Both the position numbers and the translations under genes were made by a program. From the NCBI GenBank assembly GCA_027437055.1, contig DAIAOV010000023.1, positions 1-34,402 of the forward strand: a stretch of 34,402 nucleotides of DNA. The letters run 5' to 3'. The stretch is from Legionella sp. (GTDB lineage Bacteria; Pseudomonadota; Gammaproteobacteria; Legionellales; Legionellaceae). Numbering within the stretch: position 1 is the first letter of the stretch; each line of letters starts with the position of its first letter. The notes below the pieces were generated by a model that was given only the letters and a program-made list of their open reading frames with translations, was not told where the DNA came from and searched no databases. Of this stretch, positions 1 to 9,627 are shown piece after piece.

Positions 1-40
1 TAATACTTTTTTTCGAAAATCAATAGAATACGTCATAAAT

Positions 41-58
41 AATTGATTATAATCAATT
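41..58. repeat. 18-bp perfect palindrome at the breakpoint of the ABC remnant
   Basis: AATTGATTATAATCAATT is its own reverse complement over all 18 positions. It lies where the reading frame of the truncated ABC gene is lost (in-frame stop at 50-52). It could be an operator of whatever lay upstream, or a scar of the deletion. AT-rich palindromes of this size also occur by chance. Confidence 0.4.
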
Positions 59-121
59 TATTTTAATTTTGCTATACTCGCTTCACTGCCTTCCTTTGCG
101 AAGCGAGAAGAGAAGTTATCG

Positions 122-1120
122 GTGATCACTGGATCTGTTCCTGTTCTAGATTCATTGCCTTCAGGCTGTCGTTTTCATCCAAGATGTATTTACGCTTTTG
201 AGCGATGTAAACACGAGGAGCCGCAATTACAATGGATAAATGATCGCCTATTACGCTGCCATTTATATCCTGAGCTGAATCAGCTTCCTCCATTAGAAAA
301 AAATAAACTGGTTTGGGAGACAACAAGTAAGCAAGAGGAAACCGTACTGACAGTAAAAGATTTATCGGTTCATTTTGAACAAAAAAAAGGAGTATTTAGT
401 CGTCATAAGGCTATTTTTAAGGCGGTTGATAGTTTGTCTTTTCATTTACATAAAGGTAAGACATTAGCTTTAGTCGGTGAGTCCGGATGTGGGAAAACAA
501 GCACCAGTCGCGCTTTATTGCGTTTATTGCCTGTCGCAGGAGGAGAAATCTGGTACAGAGGTCAAAATATTCTTTCTCTACGCGGAAGAGCCTTGCGACG
601 ATATAGAAAGCAAGTGCAAATTATTTTTCAAGATCCTTTTTCTTCCATGAATCCTCGCATGACTGTTGGGGAAATTATTGCAGAAGGCATGTATGCCCAA
701 GGAATGAAACGCTCTCTAATCAATGCTCGGTTGAATAAGCTAATTAGTCAAGTCAACTTACCGAGTACTAGTTTAGAGCGATATCCCCATCAATTTTCAG
801 GCGGTCAAAGGCAACGAATTTGCATTGCCAGAGCCTTAGCAACAGAACCTGATATCTTAATTTGTGATGAGCCAACAAGTGCTTTAGACGTTTCTGTTCA
901 AGCACAAATTCTTAATTTATTAAAAGAATTACAGCAAGAAACAGGTATCTCCTATCTTTTTATTACTCATAACATGGGTGTTGTATCGTATATTGCTGAT
1001 GAAGTATTAGTCATGAAAGATGGCTTAGCAGTAGAATTTGGGACATGCCATCATGTCCTTAAGCATCCAGAACATGCATATACTCGCCAATTGTTAAGCG
1101 CTGTATTGGACCTTCATTAA
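122..1120 (+). pseudogene. N-terminally truncated oligopeptide ABC transporter ATPase (YejF/OppDF-like)
   Basis: Remnant of a fused two-domain peptide ABC ATPase. Residues about 4-50 are the cysteine-containing C-terminal tail (oligo_HPY type, GCRFHPRC) of a first ABC domain whose body is missing. Residues about 75-325 are a complete second domain: Walker A GESGCGKT (119-126), Q-loop Q170, signature FSGGQRQR (225-232), Walker B ending DE (249-250), switch H283. The family would normally be about 530 residues. The GTG at 122 is the first usable start, but the same frame stays open back to 53 and reads as family-like sequence (LASLPSFAKREEKLS) upstream of it, so this is not a natural start. A stop lies at 50-52 and no other frame restores the missing half. 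The remaining domain has no internal stop and could still be expressed, but a functional transporter would need a partner ATPase. Family assignment is firm; pseudogene status is inferred. Confidence 0.7.
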
Positions 1121-1180
1121 TACTACATACTGTCTGGAGTATTACTGTGTTACTATTCGCGACAATCAGACAAAACTGCG

Positions 1181-1347
1181 TAACCGTTCTCGCAATGGCG
1201 TCAACTTAAGATCTTTATAATGTAGGTCGGGTCCTTGGCTCGACATAAATAGGCACACTCTAAAGAACAATCATGTCCCAAAGATCTCATTTGTCGGGCC
1301 AAGGGCCCGACCTACTCCTTAAGTTGACGTCATTGCGTGAACGATTA
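1181..1347. mobile_element. Palindromic MITE-like element, family 1 copy A
   Basis: About 167 bp with terminal inverted repeats of about 30 bp (1181-1210 and 1318-1347, three mismatches), sharing the core CGTCAACTTAAG. The direct repeat CAAAACTGCG occurs immediately outside both ends (1171-1180 and 1348-1357), which looks like a target-site duplication. The interior carries a second inverted pair (about 1220-1245 and 1291-1316, GTAGGTCGGG type). There is no coding capacity. It sits between the ABC remnant and the large SecA-like gene. Confidence 0.75.
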
Positions 1348-1404
1348 CAAAACTGCGGTTATGCAAGATGAATCTTGCTCTATTCTTTAGGAGAAGTAAG
1401 CTGT

Positions 1405-4400
1405 ATGAAAAGAGAAGGTACACTGCCTATCAAGATCCGGAAAGCAAAACAAAATTGGCTCGAAGGAAAAAAGGAAATTCCTATTCATTTTCAGATACAA
1501 CAACGACCTGAGGTTGCTAGAAGAAAGCTAAAAATCAATAATGCGGCTCCTTCAATTAAAACGATGTTTGAGTCAGTAATTCAGACTGTTGCAAGCAAAA
1601 GCTCTGAGATTGATGAGGAATTGCTTCAAGCGGCGATGAAAAAAACTAAAGAGGTTATCGATGGGAAAATACAGCATATCCCGTCTATCGCTTCCTGGCT
1701 TACTTTATTACTGAATGATTGTAGAACAGGGCTTAAAAATGATTTATTGCGCTATCTGAATTTAATAAGCAGGCTAAATACCATTAATGATCAGCTCGTG
1801 AAGCAATGGATAAAAGTTCATACTGCGCTTGCTGAAAATGGAAAAATGGATCATTCGGGATTGTTATTTGATGTGCAGGATGGTCTTGAAAAACAGAGTA
1901 CGCTACTGAATTCCATTGTGGAATTATATAGATACAAGCCCTATCCCAATATAGAACAATTTGTTGTTGCTTTAGGAAAAGAAAGGAAAAAATTAAAGTC
2001 TTATATTGAGACTTTTGATAGGGATCCTTGGGAGGCTCGTGCGCCTAAATATACTGCTGAAGGTAAGTTAGTGCAGTCAACAGAGCAAATTCTTAAACAA
2101 CAATTTGATACATCACAAGTGCAGCGTGTTATAGAAAAGATGCGCAAGACTTTTAGTGGAGAACATTTGGCTGCTGAACTTCAATATGAATTAGCGCAAC
2201 AAGTGATCTATATCAATGCGATTGGTAAAGAACATCCATTACTGGTTAGAAATAAAACTTATACTGATTTAACTAAGCTTAGTCGCTTAGAATTACGGGA
2301 GCTTTCTACTTTATTAATTGCTCAGATAAGAACTCCAATCATTGGCGAACATACTAAATTATCTAAGTTAAAGGCCCAATTAAATTTACTGGCGGTAATG
2401 AGAGAGCAATATTTTCGTGTGACCGGTCAATTTATTGATTCTACTCAAATAGTATCCATATTAGTGTCTTTGAATAGTCCGCAACACAATACTCTTGTAG
2501 AAATAGAGCCAGAAGAAAAAAGAAAAGTGGCGACTTTGTTATGCGCTGTGATGCAATGGGCTGAGGCTGATGGAGGTTCTGTTGATGTATGCGTATCCAA
2601 TCGTAATTCGCTAGCTAAAGACTATATAGAGCAAGGGACACAATTGTTCTTGACTGCTATGGACATTCCTTCCTCTATTGTGGAGGCAGATGATTTTGCG
2701 GGCACTTATCAAGTTGGTGGTATCAATTATACTACTATTGCCGATCTAGCATTGTATCGTTCACGTGCTCAAAAAGAAGATGAGGGTCTTATTGCTAATG
2801 AACTCAATAGAGCGCTCTCAAGTAATTTGATTATTAGTGGATTGGATTTTTCAACTTTAAATGACAGGATAGTATTTGATTTATTAGTCGACACGGAACA
2901 ATCTAAGACCAATCAACCGAGTCCTTATGAATGGATCTATCCTTTAATCAATGAGTTCATTAGTCAAGATGAATTTAAAAATAGTGATATTTTATCGGAC
3001 GAGACCTGGGATGAGGAGCAAGATTTAGTTTATCTGAGGCATTTTCTTGAACACCATGCCAAGACCGCAACCCATAAACAACAATTACTCAATTTGTCTG
3101 ATGCCACATTGAGTTCTTGGATTAATTTGGCGTGTAGAGTTCAGCAATTGGTCGAAGGAGAGGACTTTATTGTCGATATGAGACAAAAATCTGCTGCAGT
3201 AGCGGTTCCTGTCTTTTTAAGAACTGAGCAAGAGTTTTTTTTATTTAGCCACGAAATGCAGCATTTTTTATATGATCGCTTACAAAAACAATACCCCTCG
3301 TTACAGTTTACAATTCATGACGAAAGAGAAATTGTAGATTCGGTGTCCGTGAAAGAGTTATTTGATCTTTATAAGTATCATGGCCGTATTATGGCTATTT
3401 TTGGCAAATCGGGCATGAGAAAGGAACTAGCTAAACAAAGTAATGAGCTCAATATTGAGGCAGCTATTCAAATACCATCACACGATCAATATCAGCGTGA
3501 AGAGTTGGATTGTCACCACGTACCAATTAATGAAGCTCATTTGAAAAAGATCAAGAGTATCATTGCGCAAGCTCAATCTGATCAACCTATTGTTTTGTTA
3601 GTGCAAGATGCTTATCAAGTAGAAAAATTGTTCCAAGAGCTAAGTAGGCAATTTGCTCAAGAGGGCAAAGAAGTACAATTAGGGGCTTTTACCGGAGATG
3701 AGTCTGAAGAGACCAGAAAAAATTGGGCTGAGAATCATGCTGGACAAGCTAATACCATTACTATTGCTACTGCTTCGTTAATTAAAGGCCTGTCTTTTAC
3801 TTCTGCTCACCATCATGGATTTTTAGGGGTACATACTTACTGTGAAACGCCGAATAAAACAAGAAAGTTTATCGCTCAAATGGTACCTAAAAACACTCCT
3901 GGTCGCTATGCAGTGATTTATGAAGATGATGGGGTAATACACTCCAATTCATGGTCTTATCAAGAAGAGCAAGAAAAAGACCATATTTGGGAGCTAGTAA
4001 CTAAAATTCATCGCAAAAAAAATCAAGAAATTGCCATTGAACGTTATTACACTCAAGCTGTGTCTAACATTCAATCAGTTGTGTTGCAACAAGTTGATGA
4101 ATGGCAAGCCTTTTTGCATTTGCTCTATCCTAAAAAGCAATGGAAAAAATTAGATAGAGATATATTTGTTTTAAGAGAGGAGCTGATCTCATTACTAGAC
4201 GAAGAGTGGACTAATTGCTTAGAGAGCTCCGATCCGGATAAAGCATATTTAAATCCTTACATCAGACGCGATAAAAAAGGGAAATTACAAACGTTTGCCC
4301 TAGAAAAAATGTTAAAAGAATATGAACGTATTGTTGCTTTATTGTGGCAAAAACAACGTGATGTTCTTAAAGGAAAAACTACAGGGAAAATTACCGCAAG

Positions 4401-6633
4401 CTCTATCAATGCATTACGTTGTGATTATTTAGAAAGAGTATCGTTGGAGGAACAACTAAAAGGAAACAAATTAGCCGAACGTCAAAAAAGAAAAGCCGCG
4501 AATAGAGCTAAGAAAAAAATAAGTCATTCTAGGGATTTTGGTTTGGATGTTAATGGCGCTATGCTCGCTTATTCAGATGCCCCCAAGGGGAATTATGGGA
4601 TGATGTTTGCAAAAAATCAGATTCGCTTTCTGGCGGCAGAAATGGCGCAAATAGTTGAATCTTCTTCTTTAAGTACTGAGGCTAAGGTTATATTGAATGA
4701 ACGATTAAAAGGAGTAGATAGCTTTTTAGCCGTTGCCAGTTTTTTAAATAATTATTTCACTTTGTTTGATTCAGATCATCTTGCAGAAAAATACCGTATG
4801 CAACCTATGATCAATGAGCTATTCAGAATATATGAGTATTCGAGGTTGGAATTGGCTGAAGCCCAGGATTTGGAGGAATTAAAAGATATTTATGTTCATA
4901 ATGTGGCTTTTGACGTCGTGAATGCTCTAGAACAAAATTTATCTTGGGCTTTAGAGGAGAATAGGGGATGGGGACTAGAATATTGGCTTGAGCGAACAGC
5001 AGTTAAAAAAGCAGCCCACGACTTATTAGCAGCTGTTGCTGTAGTTAAAAGTGCAATAGATACCCCAACTCGTAAAGAAGCAATTAAAAATCTTTATAAG
5101 CTACTCGCTCATCATCAGGCTCAGCTTGACGAATTATGGATATTTTCTTTTGGCCATAAAAATACTCGCGATGTCATTAATCAAACGCTAAAGACATTAA
5201 ATACTCTCACTGTAATTGGCAGTGGTTATGAGGAGTTGGATGTTACTTTTATTCAAGAGTGCGAAGAGGAGGCCTATTCCAGTGTGATGAAAGACCAGTT
5301 TAATGCTGTTCTTGAACAGATAGAAAGTCAAAATGATTCTTGGTTAAGAGATAATCTACAATGGAATCGTATCAAACAACAATTGGTTCTAATCCAAAAG
5401 GAGAATAAGACAGTCTACGTTATAGATGATTTGTATTATCTACTTTCTAAAATTGGAAAAGAATTAAATTTATCCGGCTTACCTACGGATGCCTCAGTAT
5501 TCAGATTGGTTATTGAATTAAGGGGATCATTGCGCACTATTTGGGATAAGTTTTATCAAAATCATCAGGAGATGATCAGTGATAGCAAACACTTGAAGAA
5601 TAAAGCGCAACAATTACAGGAAAATCTACAAAATCTGAATGGTTATGAGGTAGAGAGCGTCACCATAAACCACCAGTATAATGGATTTAATGAGTATTTT
5701 GATTTAATCATAGAAGGGACGGGCTCTAATCCTCTATTAGATGGCTTTCTCATTTATAATTCGCAACTATCCGAGCTAGAGAAAGAACTAGAACGATTAG
5801 AGACTCAGAAAAAACAACTTAATGAGCAGATCCGTATTGTGCAAAAACTACGGACAGAGCAATTACCCCAATTTTGTTCTAATGAGAATAACTCTTTGGA
5901 GAAAGAATTATTTCCTCTAAATTGCCAAGGGCAATTAGAAGAATTGCGTCACGTAAAAGCTTTTCTTTTTGGTGTGCTCCCTAAAGATCTGAGTATTTTT
6001 TCTCAAGAGGAACAGAACCTTTTTCACGATAGAGAACTAGTTAAAAAGCTCGAGATAGATCACTTTGATTTAGGACAAATAGAACAATTAAAAGATGAGA
6101 AAATAAAGGCAGAACTGATTAAGTTATATAATAAAGTAAATCATGCAACTTTACTGAAAGAACAAGGCTTTTTTTCAAAAGTAGTATCATTTTTAACGAG
6201 TCCTTTTAGTTCTCGCGAAACTAGAGATGACTTGGCTTATCAATTGACTACTTTGAAAGCAATGCCCGATGCTCGATTAAAATCTATGCTGCAACTGAAA
6301 ATCAATGCATTAATAGATACTCTAGCTACCCAGTTACGTTCACAGGAGCGCTCAATTCACGATGCCGGCCTATTATTAGGAGAAAAAATTGATTTTTTAC
6401 AGCAAAAAACTGATGAAGAGACAAAGTACGGTAATGTGATTATTAAGAGGTTTGCTAATCTTGATAGGCTCTGTGATTTTGAAATAGAACTTAGAAATTA
6501 TAAGGCTTCTCATTTGATACCTAGCGTGCCTGAAAACATATCTATTCAAGAGAAACGGATATCTACGCCATCAAGGATTGCTGCGAATGAAGAACATGAT
6601 GAACCAGCAACGAGTAGGTCATTCAGATTTTAA
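1405..6633 (+). CDS. Giant SecA-like, coiled-coil protein; candidate Dot/Icm effector
   Basis: The product is 1742 residues from ATG 1405, chosen because AGGAGAA (1389-1395) precedes it at good spacing; an in-frame TTG at 1375 lacks such a site. By eye, residues about 290-850 follow the order of SecA. First comes a helical lead-in and an NBD1-like stretch, where the P-loop region reads IEPEEKRKVATLL (367-379) in place of a MKTGEGKTL-type motif. A SecA-like VEGEDFIV segment follows, then an NBD2-like part with PIVLLVQDAYQVEKL (about 728-742) and TITIATASLIKGLSF (about 784-798). The motif VI region reads QMVPKNTPGRYAVIYEDD instead of the arginine-rich SecA form. Residues 850-1742 are mostly helical, with a coiled coil near 1456-1490. 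There is no signal peptide or membrane segment. The C-terminus has NEEHDE at -15 to -10, as in E-block Dot/Icm signals. SecA ancestry is an eye alignment; the effector role is inferred and the exact function unknown. Confidence 0.75.
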   Translation: MKREGTLPIKIRKAKQNWLEGKKEIPIHFQIQQRPEVARRKLKINNAAPSIKTMFESVIQTVASKSSEIDEELLQAAMKKTKEVIDGKIQHIPSIASWLTLLLNDCRTGLKNDLLRYLNLISRLNTINDQLVKQWIKVHTALAENGKMDHSGLLFDVQDGLEKQSTLLNSIVELYRYKPYPNIEQFVVALGKERKKLKSYIETFDRDPWEARAPKYTAEGKLVQSTEQILKQQFDTSQVQRVIEKMRKTFSGEHLAAELQYELAQQVIYINAIGKEHPLLVRNKTYTDLTKLSRLELRELSTLLIAQIRTPIIGEHTKLSKLKAQLNLLAVMREQYFRVTGQFIDSTQIVSILVSLNSPQHNTLVEIEPEEKRKVATLLCAVMQWAEADGGSVDVCVSNRNSLAKDYIEQGTQLFLTAMDIPSSIVEADDFAGTYQVGGINYTTIADLALYRSRAQKEDEGLIANELNRALSSNLIISGLDFSTLNDRIVFDLLVDTEQSKTNQPSPYEWIYPLINEFISQDEFKNSDILSDETWDEEQDLVYLRHFLEHHAKTATHKQQLLNLSDATLSSWINLACRVQQLVEGEDFIVDMRQKSAAVAVPVFLRTEQEFFLFSHEMQHFLYDRLQKQYPSLQFTIHDEREIVDSVSVKELFDLYKYHGRIMAIFGKSGMRKELAKQSNELNIEAAIQIPSHDQYQREELDCHHVPINEAHLKKIKSIIAQAQSDQPIVLLVQDAYQVEKLFQELSRQFAQEGKEVQLGAFTGDESEETRKNWAENHAGQANTITIATASLIKGLSFTSAHHHGFLGVHTYCETPNKTRKFIAQMVPKNTPGRYAVIYEDDGVIHSNSWSYQEEQEKDHIWELVTKIHRKKNQEIAIERYYTQAVSNIQSVVLQQVDEWQAFLHLLYPKKQWKKLDRDIFVLREELISLLDEEWTNCLESSDPDKAYLNPYIRRDKKGKLQTFALEKMLKEYERIVALLWQKQRDVLKGKTTGKITASSINALRCDYLERVSLEEQLKGNKLAERQKRKAANRAKKKISHSRDFGLDVNGAMLAYSDAPKGNYGMMFAKNQIRFLAAEMAQIVESSSLSTEAKVILNERLKGVDSFLAVASFLNNYFTLFDSDHLAEKYRMQPMINELFRIYEYSRLELAEAQDLEELKDIYVHNVAFDVVNALEQNLSWALEENRGWGLEYWLERTAVKKAAHDLLAAVAVVKSAIDTPTRKEAIKNLYKLLAHHQAQLDELWIFSFGHKNTRDVINQTLKTLNTLTVIGSGYEELDVTFIQECEEEAYSSVMKDQFNAVLEQIESQNDSWLRDNLQWNRIKQQLVLIQKENKTVYVIDDLYYLLSKIGKELNLSGLPTDASVFRLVIELRGSLRTIWDKFYQNHQEMISDSKHLKNKAQQLQENLQNLNGYEVESVTINHQYNGFNEYFDLIIEGTGSNPLLDGFLIYNSQLSELEKELERLETQKKQLNEQIRIVQKLRTEQLPQFCSNENNSLEKELFPLNCQGQLEELRHVKAFLFGVLPKDLSIFSQEEQNLFHDRELVKKLEIDHFDLGQIEQLKDEKIKAELIKLYNKVNHATLLKEQGFFSKVVSFLTSPFSSRETRDDLAYQLTTLKAMPDARLKSMLQLKINALIDTLATQLRSQERSIHDAGLLLGEKIDFLQQKTDEETKYGNVIIKRFANLDRLCDFEIELRNYKASHLIPSVPENISIQEKRISTPSRIAANEEHDEPATSRSFRF

Positions 6634-6650
6634 TAAGGTTAATTTATTTA

Positions 6651-6730
6651 ACATCCCGCGGCTTGTCCGCGGGATCCATGAGATCTACGTTAAAACACTG
6701 AGCCTCGCGGACAAGCCCCGAGGCGTAGGC
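6651..6730. repeat. GC-rich palindromic repeat between the giant gene and proS
   Basis: CCCGCGG (6655-6661) and CCGCGGG (6667-6673) form one hairpin. GCTTGTCCGCG (6661-6671) pairs exactly with CGCGGACAAGC (6706-6716), giving a larger alternative fold. The GC content stands out from its surroundings. It lies between the convergent giant gene and proS and may end transcription from both. A related CCCGCG(A/G)CTTGT core occurs inside the family 3 element at 26987. Confidence 0.6.
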
Positions 6731-6772
6731 AGAGATGTGATCAAGAGACAGTTGCAAGCAAGAAACTACGCT

Positions 6773-8491
6773 TTATGCTGAACCCACATTAATTAAATTG
6801 GCAATAAACTCGACTACAAGATTTTTGTCCATTTGTTGTGATTCACTAGATATTCTCGACTTATATTCCACACAGCCTTGTTCCAGATTTCTATCACTAA
6901 CAACCAAGCGATGAGGAATACCAATTAAATCATTATCCGCAAATAAAATTCCTGCTCTTTCATTGCGGTCATCAAGTAATACATCAACTCCTCTATTACA
7001 AAACTGCTGGTATAACTCTTCAGCATGTTCTCTGACTGCTTGCGATTTTTGTCCATTAATCGGGATAATAACCAGTTGGAAAGGGGCTATGGCTAAAGGC
7101 CAAATAATACCTTGGGCATCATGATGCTGCTCAATGGTGGCGGCAACCACGCGAGAAATGCCTAAACCATAGCATCCCATCATCATAGTTTGTAAATGAC
7201 CTTGTTCATTAATGACCGCAGCATTCATTGCTTTTGCATATTTGTCACCCAACTGAAACACATGACCAACTTCTATGCCTCGACAAGAGTGTAGTGTTCC
7301 CTTACCATCTGGACTTACATCTCCCTCTTTTACATTGCGTAAGTCATAGGCCTCATGGTAATGAGCATCTCTATCCCATGCAGCACTGATATAATGCTTA
7401 TCGGCTTGATTGGCGCCACAAACAAAAGAGTTCATTGCTAGGGCAATATGATCGGCAATAACCGGTATATTCAATTGAACTGGGCCTAAAGAACCTATTG
7501 GTGCTTTTAAGGTTTTTACTATAGTTTCTTCGTCGATAAAAGTCAGTGGAGTAGCAACTAAATGATGTTTTATTGCTTTGACTTCGTTGAGCTCGTCATC
7601 GCCTCTTAATACTAAAGCGACCATAGGATGTTCTTTACCTTTAACGATTAACGTTTTAATCGTCTGGCTTGTTTCAATATTTAAGAATTTGGCTACTTCC
7701 GCAATAGTTTTCTGATTAGGAGTATCAATTAGTCGCATTGCTTCAGAAGTTGGTGTGCTTGCTTTTTCAGGTCTAAAACTGGTTGCCTGTTCAATGTTCG
7801 CAGCATAATCGCTGGAATCACTATAAAAAATCAAATCCTCACCTGAGTCTGCTAATACTTGGAACTCATGAGAAGCGGAACCTCCAATAGCACCAGTATC
7901 AGCTTCCACCGCTCTGTACTTAAGTCCCATACGATCAAAGATACGGCAATAAGCCTGATACATGTCTTGATAGGTTTTTTGTAAACTTTCAAGAGTTAAA
8001 TGGAATGAGTAAGAGTCTTTCATGATGAATTCTCGAGCACGCATTACCCCAAAACGTGGTCTGATTTCATCGCGGAATTTGGTTTGTATTTGATAAAAAT
8101 TAACAGGCAACTGCTTGTAGGACTGTAATTCATTACGCATGATATCGGTAATGACCTCTTCATGAGTAGGGCCAAAACAATATTCTCTATTATTGCTGTC
8201 CTTCATAGTTAGCAATTGACCACCAAAAGTATCCCAACGACCAGTTTCTTGCCATAGCTCAGCAGGTTGTATTGCGGGCATTAATACTTCCATCGCATTA
8301 GCTCTGTTCATTTCTTCACGAACTATCTGCTCTATCTTACGTAACACTTTAAGACCTAATGGCATCCAGGTGTAAAGACCTGAACCCAGTTTACGTATCA
8401 TACCTGCTCTTAACATCAGTTGATGCGATGTTATTTCAGCATCACTAGGAGTTTCTTTCAGGGTTGATAAAAACCATTGAGACGCACGCAT
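6773..8491 (-). CDS. proS: Prolyl-tRNA synthetase
   Basis: Class II aminoacyl-tRNA synthetase that charges tRNA-Pro in the cytoplasm. It has the bacterial (E. coli-type) architecture: an N-terminal catalytic part ([10 protein letters not shown]-like start, [10 protein letters not shown], motif 2 region [25 protein letters not shown]), an inserted editing domain at about residues 210-390, motif 3 (GCYGLGISR) and a C-terminal anticodon-binding domain. The start is ATG 8491 (MRASQ), preceded by AGGAGC, giving 572 residues like the E. coli enzyme. A longer frame runs to 8530, but its extra codons come from a palindromic element ending near 8512. The gene is transcribed towards the giant SecA-like gene and divergently from the LysR gene. 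Identification is secure. Confidence 0.97.
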   Translation of the reverse strand: MRASQWFLSTLKETPSDAEITSHQLMLRAGMIRKLGSGLYTWMPLGLKVLRKIEQIVREEMNRANAMEVLMPAIQPAELWQETGRWDTFGGQLLTMKDSNNREYCFGPTHEEVITDIMRNELQSYKQLPVNFYQIQTKFRDEIRPRFGVMRAREFIMKDSYSFHLTLESLQKTYQDMYQAYCRIFDRMGLKYRAVEADTGAIGGSASHEFQVLADSGEDLIFYSDSSDYAANIEQATSFRPEKASTPTSEAMRLIDTPNQKTIAEVAKFLNIETSQTIKTLIVKGKEHPMVALVLRGDDELNEVKAIKHHLVATPLTFIDEETIVKTLKAPIGSLGPVQLNIPVIADHIALAMNSFVCGANQADKHYISAAWDRDAHYHEAYDLRNVKEGDVSPDGKGTLHSCRGIEVGHVFQLGDKYAKAMNAAVINEQGHLQTMMMGCYGLGISRVVAATIEQHHDAQGIIWPLAIAPFQLVIIPINGQKSQAVREHAEELYQQFCNRGVDVLLDDRNERAGILFADNDLIGIPHRLVVSDRNLEQGCVEYKSRISSESQQMDKNLVVEFIANLINVGSA

Positions 8492-8511
8492 TTCTGCTCC
8501 TGAAAAGTCTA

Positions 8512-8612
8512 GGGGCTGTTTGCAATTCATTCTGGCTTGAATCTAAATGTTGCGATTTTAGAGTATAGAAACACAGCATTTGAGCCAAGATAGCAGTATT
8601 GTAAACAGACCT
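8512..8612. mobile_element. Palindromic element, family 2 copy a
   Basis: Bounded by CTGTTTGCAA (8516-8525) and TTGTAAACAG (8599-8608), the two ends of the family 2 repeat, with the internal AGCATTTGAGCCAAG segment shared with the other copies. It occupies most of the proS-lysR divergent intergenic region, so the promoter or leader of proS probably lies in or beside it. Confidence 0.65.
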
Positions 8613-8678
8613 TAAGTTGAAAGTGAATTATTATATACTTATCATGCAACAATTTGCGATACAATTTAGGGAAGCCTG

Positions 8679-9560
8679 ATGAATACTTTAGGACTTATCC
8701 AAACCTTTTGTAAGGTAGTGCAGTGCACCAGCTTCACTGCCGCTGCAAAAGCATTACAAATTTCCTCGGCTGCTGTTAGCAAACAAGTGAGTTTATTAGA
8801 GGCTCAACTTGGAGTGACGTTATTAAATCGTACAACACGACAAGTCTCGTTGACAGAAATCGGGAGTATTTATTACCATGAGGTTCAATCAGTATTATTG
8901 GCCTTAGATAAGGCTGATGGAGTTATTGCTGCGGCTAAAGATGAGCCATCTGGTTTATTACGCGTAAAAAGTTCTCGTTATTTTGCGGAACATTTTATTA
9001 TTCCGCGCCTACCAGTCTACATGGCTACCCATCCACGAGTTACCTTAGATTTACAAATCGCAGAACAGATACCTCATCTTTTGGAGGAGGATTTGGATGT
9101 CGTTTTTGGTATGTCTGCTCAGGTTGCCTCTAATTCAATTCAAAAAAAAATAACGACCACACGTTATGTGTTTTGTTCCTCTCCTTCTTACATAGCCGTT
9201 CACGGCCAACCAGAGCATCCTGCTGAGTTACAAGAGCATAGTTATATTACCCATACCATGAGAGAGCCCAATGATTGCTGGGTTTTTCCTTCAGGCGAAA
9301 TTGTTTATTTAAAGCCCATATTATATTTGAATGATGCCCAGGCGATGTTGGAATCAGCGATGAACGGTTTGGGAATAGTTGCACTGCATCATTATCAAGT
9401 AGCTCAAGCATTAGCTCAGGGGAATTTAGTGGAAATTTTAGTCAAATATCGTATGCCACCTATTTCAGTATTTTTGTTCTATCATCCAGGACGTTATATG
9501 CAGCCTAAAATAAAAACCTGGGTAGAGTTTATGAGTCGTGATTTGCCTGAGGAGTTGTGA
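8679..9560 (+). CDS. LysR-family transcriptional regulator
   Basis: The protein is 293 residues, normal for the family. It has an N-terminal winged helix-turn-helix (about 1-60: SFTAAAKALQISSAAVSKQV, then LEAQLGVTLLNRTTRQVSLT) followed by a periplasmic-binding-like effector domain (about 90-290). ATG 8679 is preceded by AGGGAAG. It diverges from proS and converges on the SulP-carbonic anhydrase gene. LysR proteins usually control a neighbouring divergent gene, but here that neighbour is proS, which is an unlikely target, so its regulon cannot be read from context. The effector ligand is unknown. Confidence 0.9.
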   Translation: MNTLGLIQTFCKVVQCTSFTAAAKALQISSAAVSKQVSLLEAQLGVTLLNRTTRQVSLTEIGSIYYHEVQSVLLALDKADGVIAAAKDEPSGLLRVKSSRYFAEHFIIPRLPVYMATHPRVTLDLQIAEQIPHLLEEDLDVVFGMSAQVASNSIQKKITTTRYVFCSSPSYIAVHGQPEHPAELQEHSYITHTMREPNDCWVFPSGEIVYLKPILYLNDAQAMLESAMNGLGIVALHHYQVAQALAQGNLVEILVKYRMPPISVFLFYHPGRYMQPKIKTWVEFMSRDLPEEL

Positions 9561-9579
9561 TGGTGGTAGAAGTAGGGAG

Positions 9580-9600
9580 GCGCGTCTTAACTCGACGCGC
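9580..9600. terminator. Hairpin between convergent lysR and SulP-CA genes
   Basis: GCGCGTC (9580-9586), loop TTAACTC, GACGCGC (9594-9600): a 7-bp all-paired GC-rich stem in the 67-bp gap between two convergent genes. No strong T-tract follows on either strand, so intrinsic termination is plausible but not certain. Confidence 0.45.
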
Positions 9601-9627
9601 GCGTTCACGTAAAACAATCCTAACCAG

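Noticed and set aside
41-58. Fur box
   Set aside because: The palindrome is even-centred and does not fit the 7-1-7 GATAAT-type arrangement.
77-107. CTCGCTTC / GAAGCGAG inverted repeat and a TGCTATACT extended -10 at 70-78 as promoter and leader of the ABC gene
   Set aside because: Both lie in sequence that still reads as former coding sequence of the fused ABC ATPase, so they are probably coincidental.
1121-1374. CRISPR-like repeats or a tRNA in the repeat-rich gaps
   Set aside because: Repeats are inverted pairs at element ends, not regularly spaced direct repeats, and no cloverleaf or CCA-type tRNA end was found in any gap.
6578-6781. Small + strand ORF of 67 codons overlapping the end of the giant gene
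   Set aside because: It overlaps the giant gene in another frame and then reads through the GC-rich palindromic repeat; there is no ribosome site.
8617-8639. TTGAAA ... TATACT promoter for the LysR gene
   Set aside because: The spacer is only 11 bp, too short for a sigma-70 promoter.
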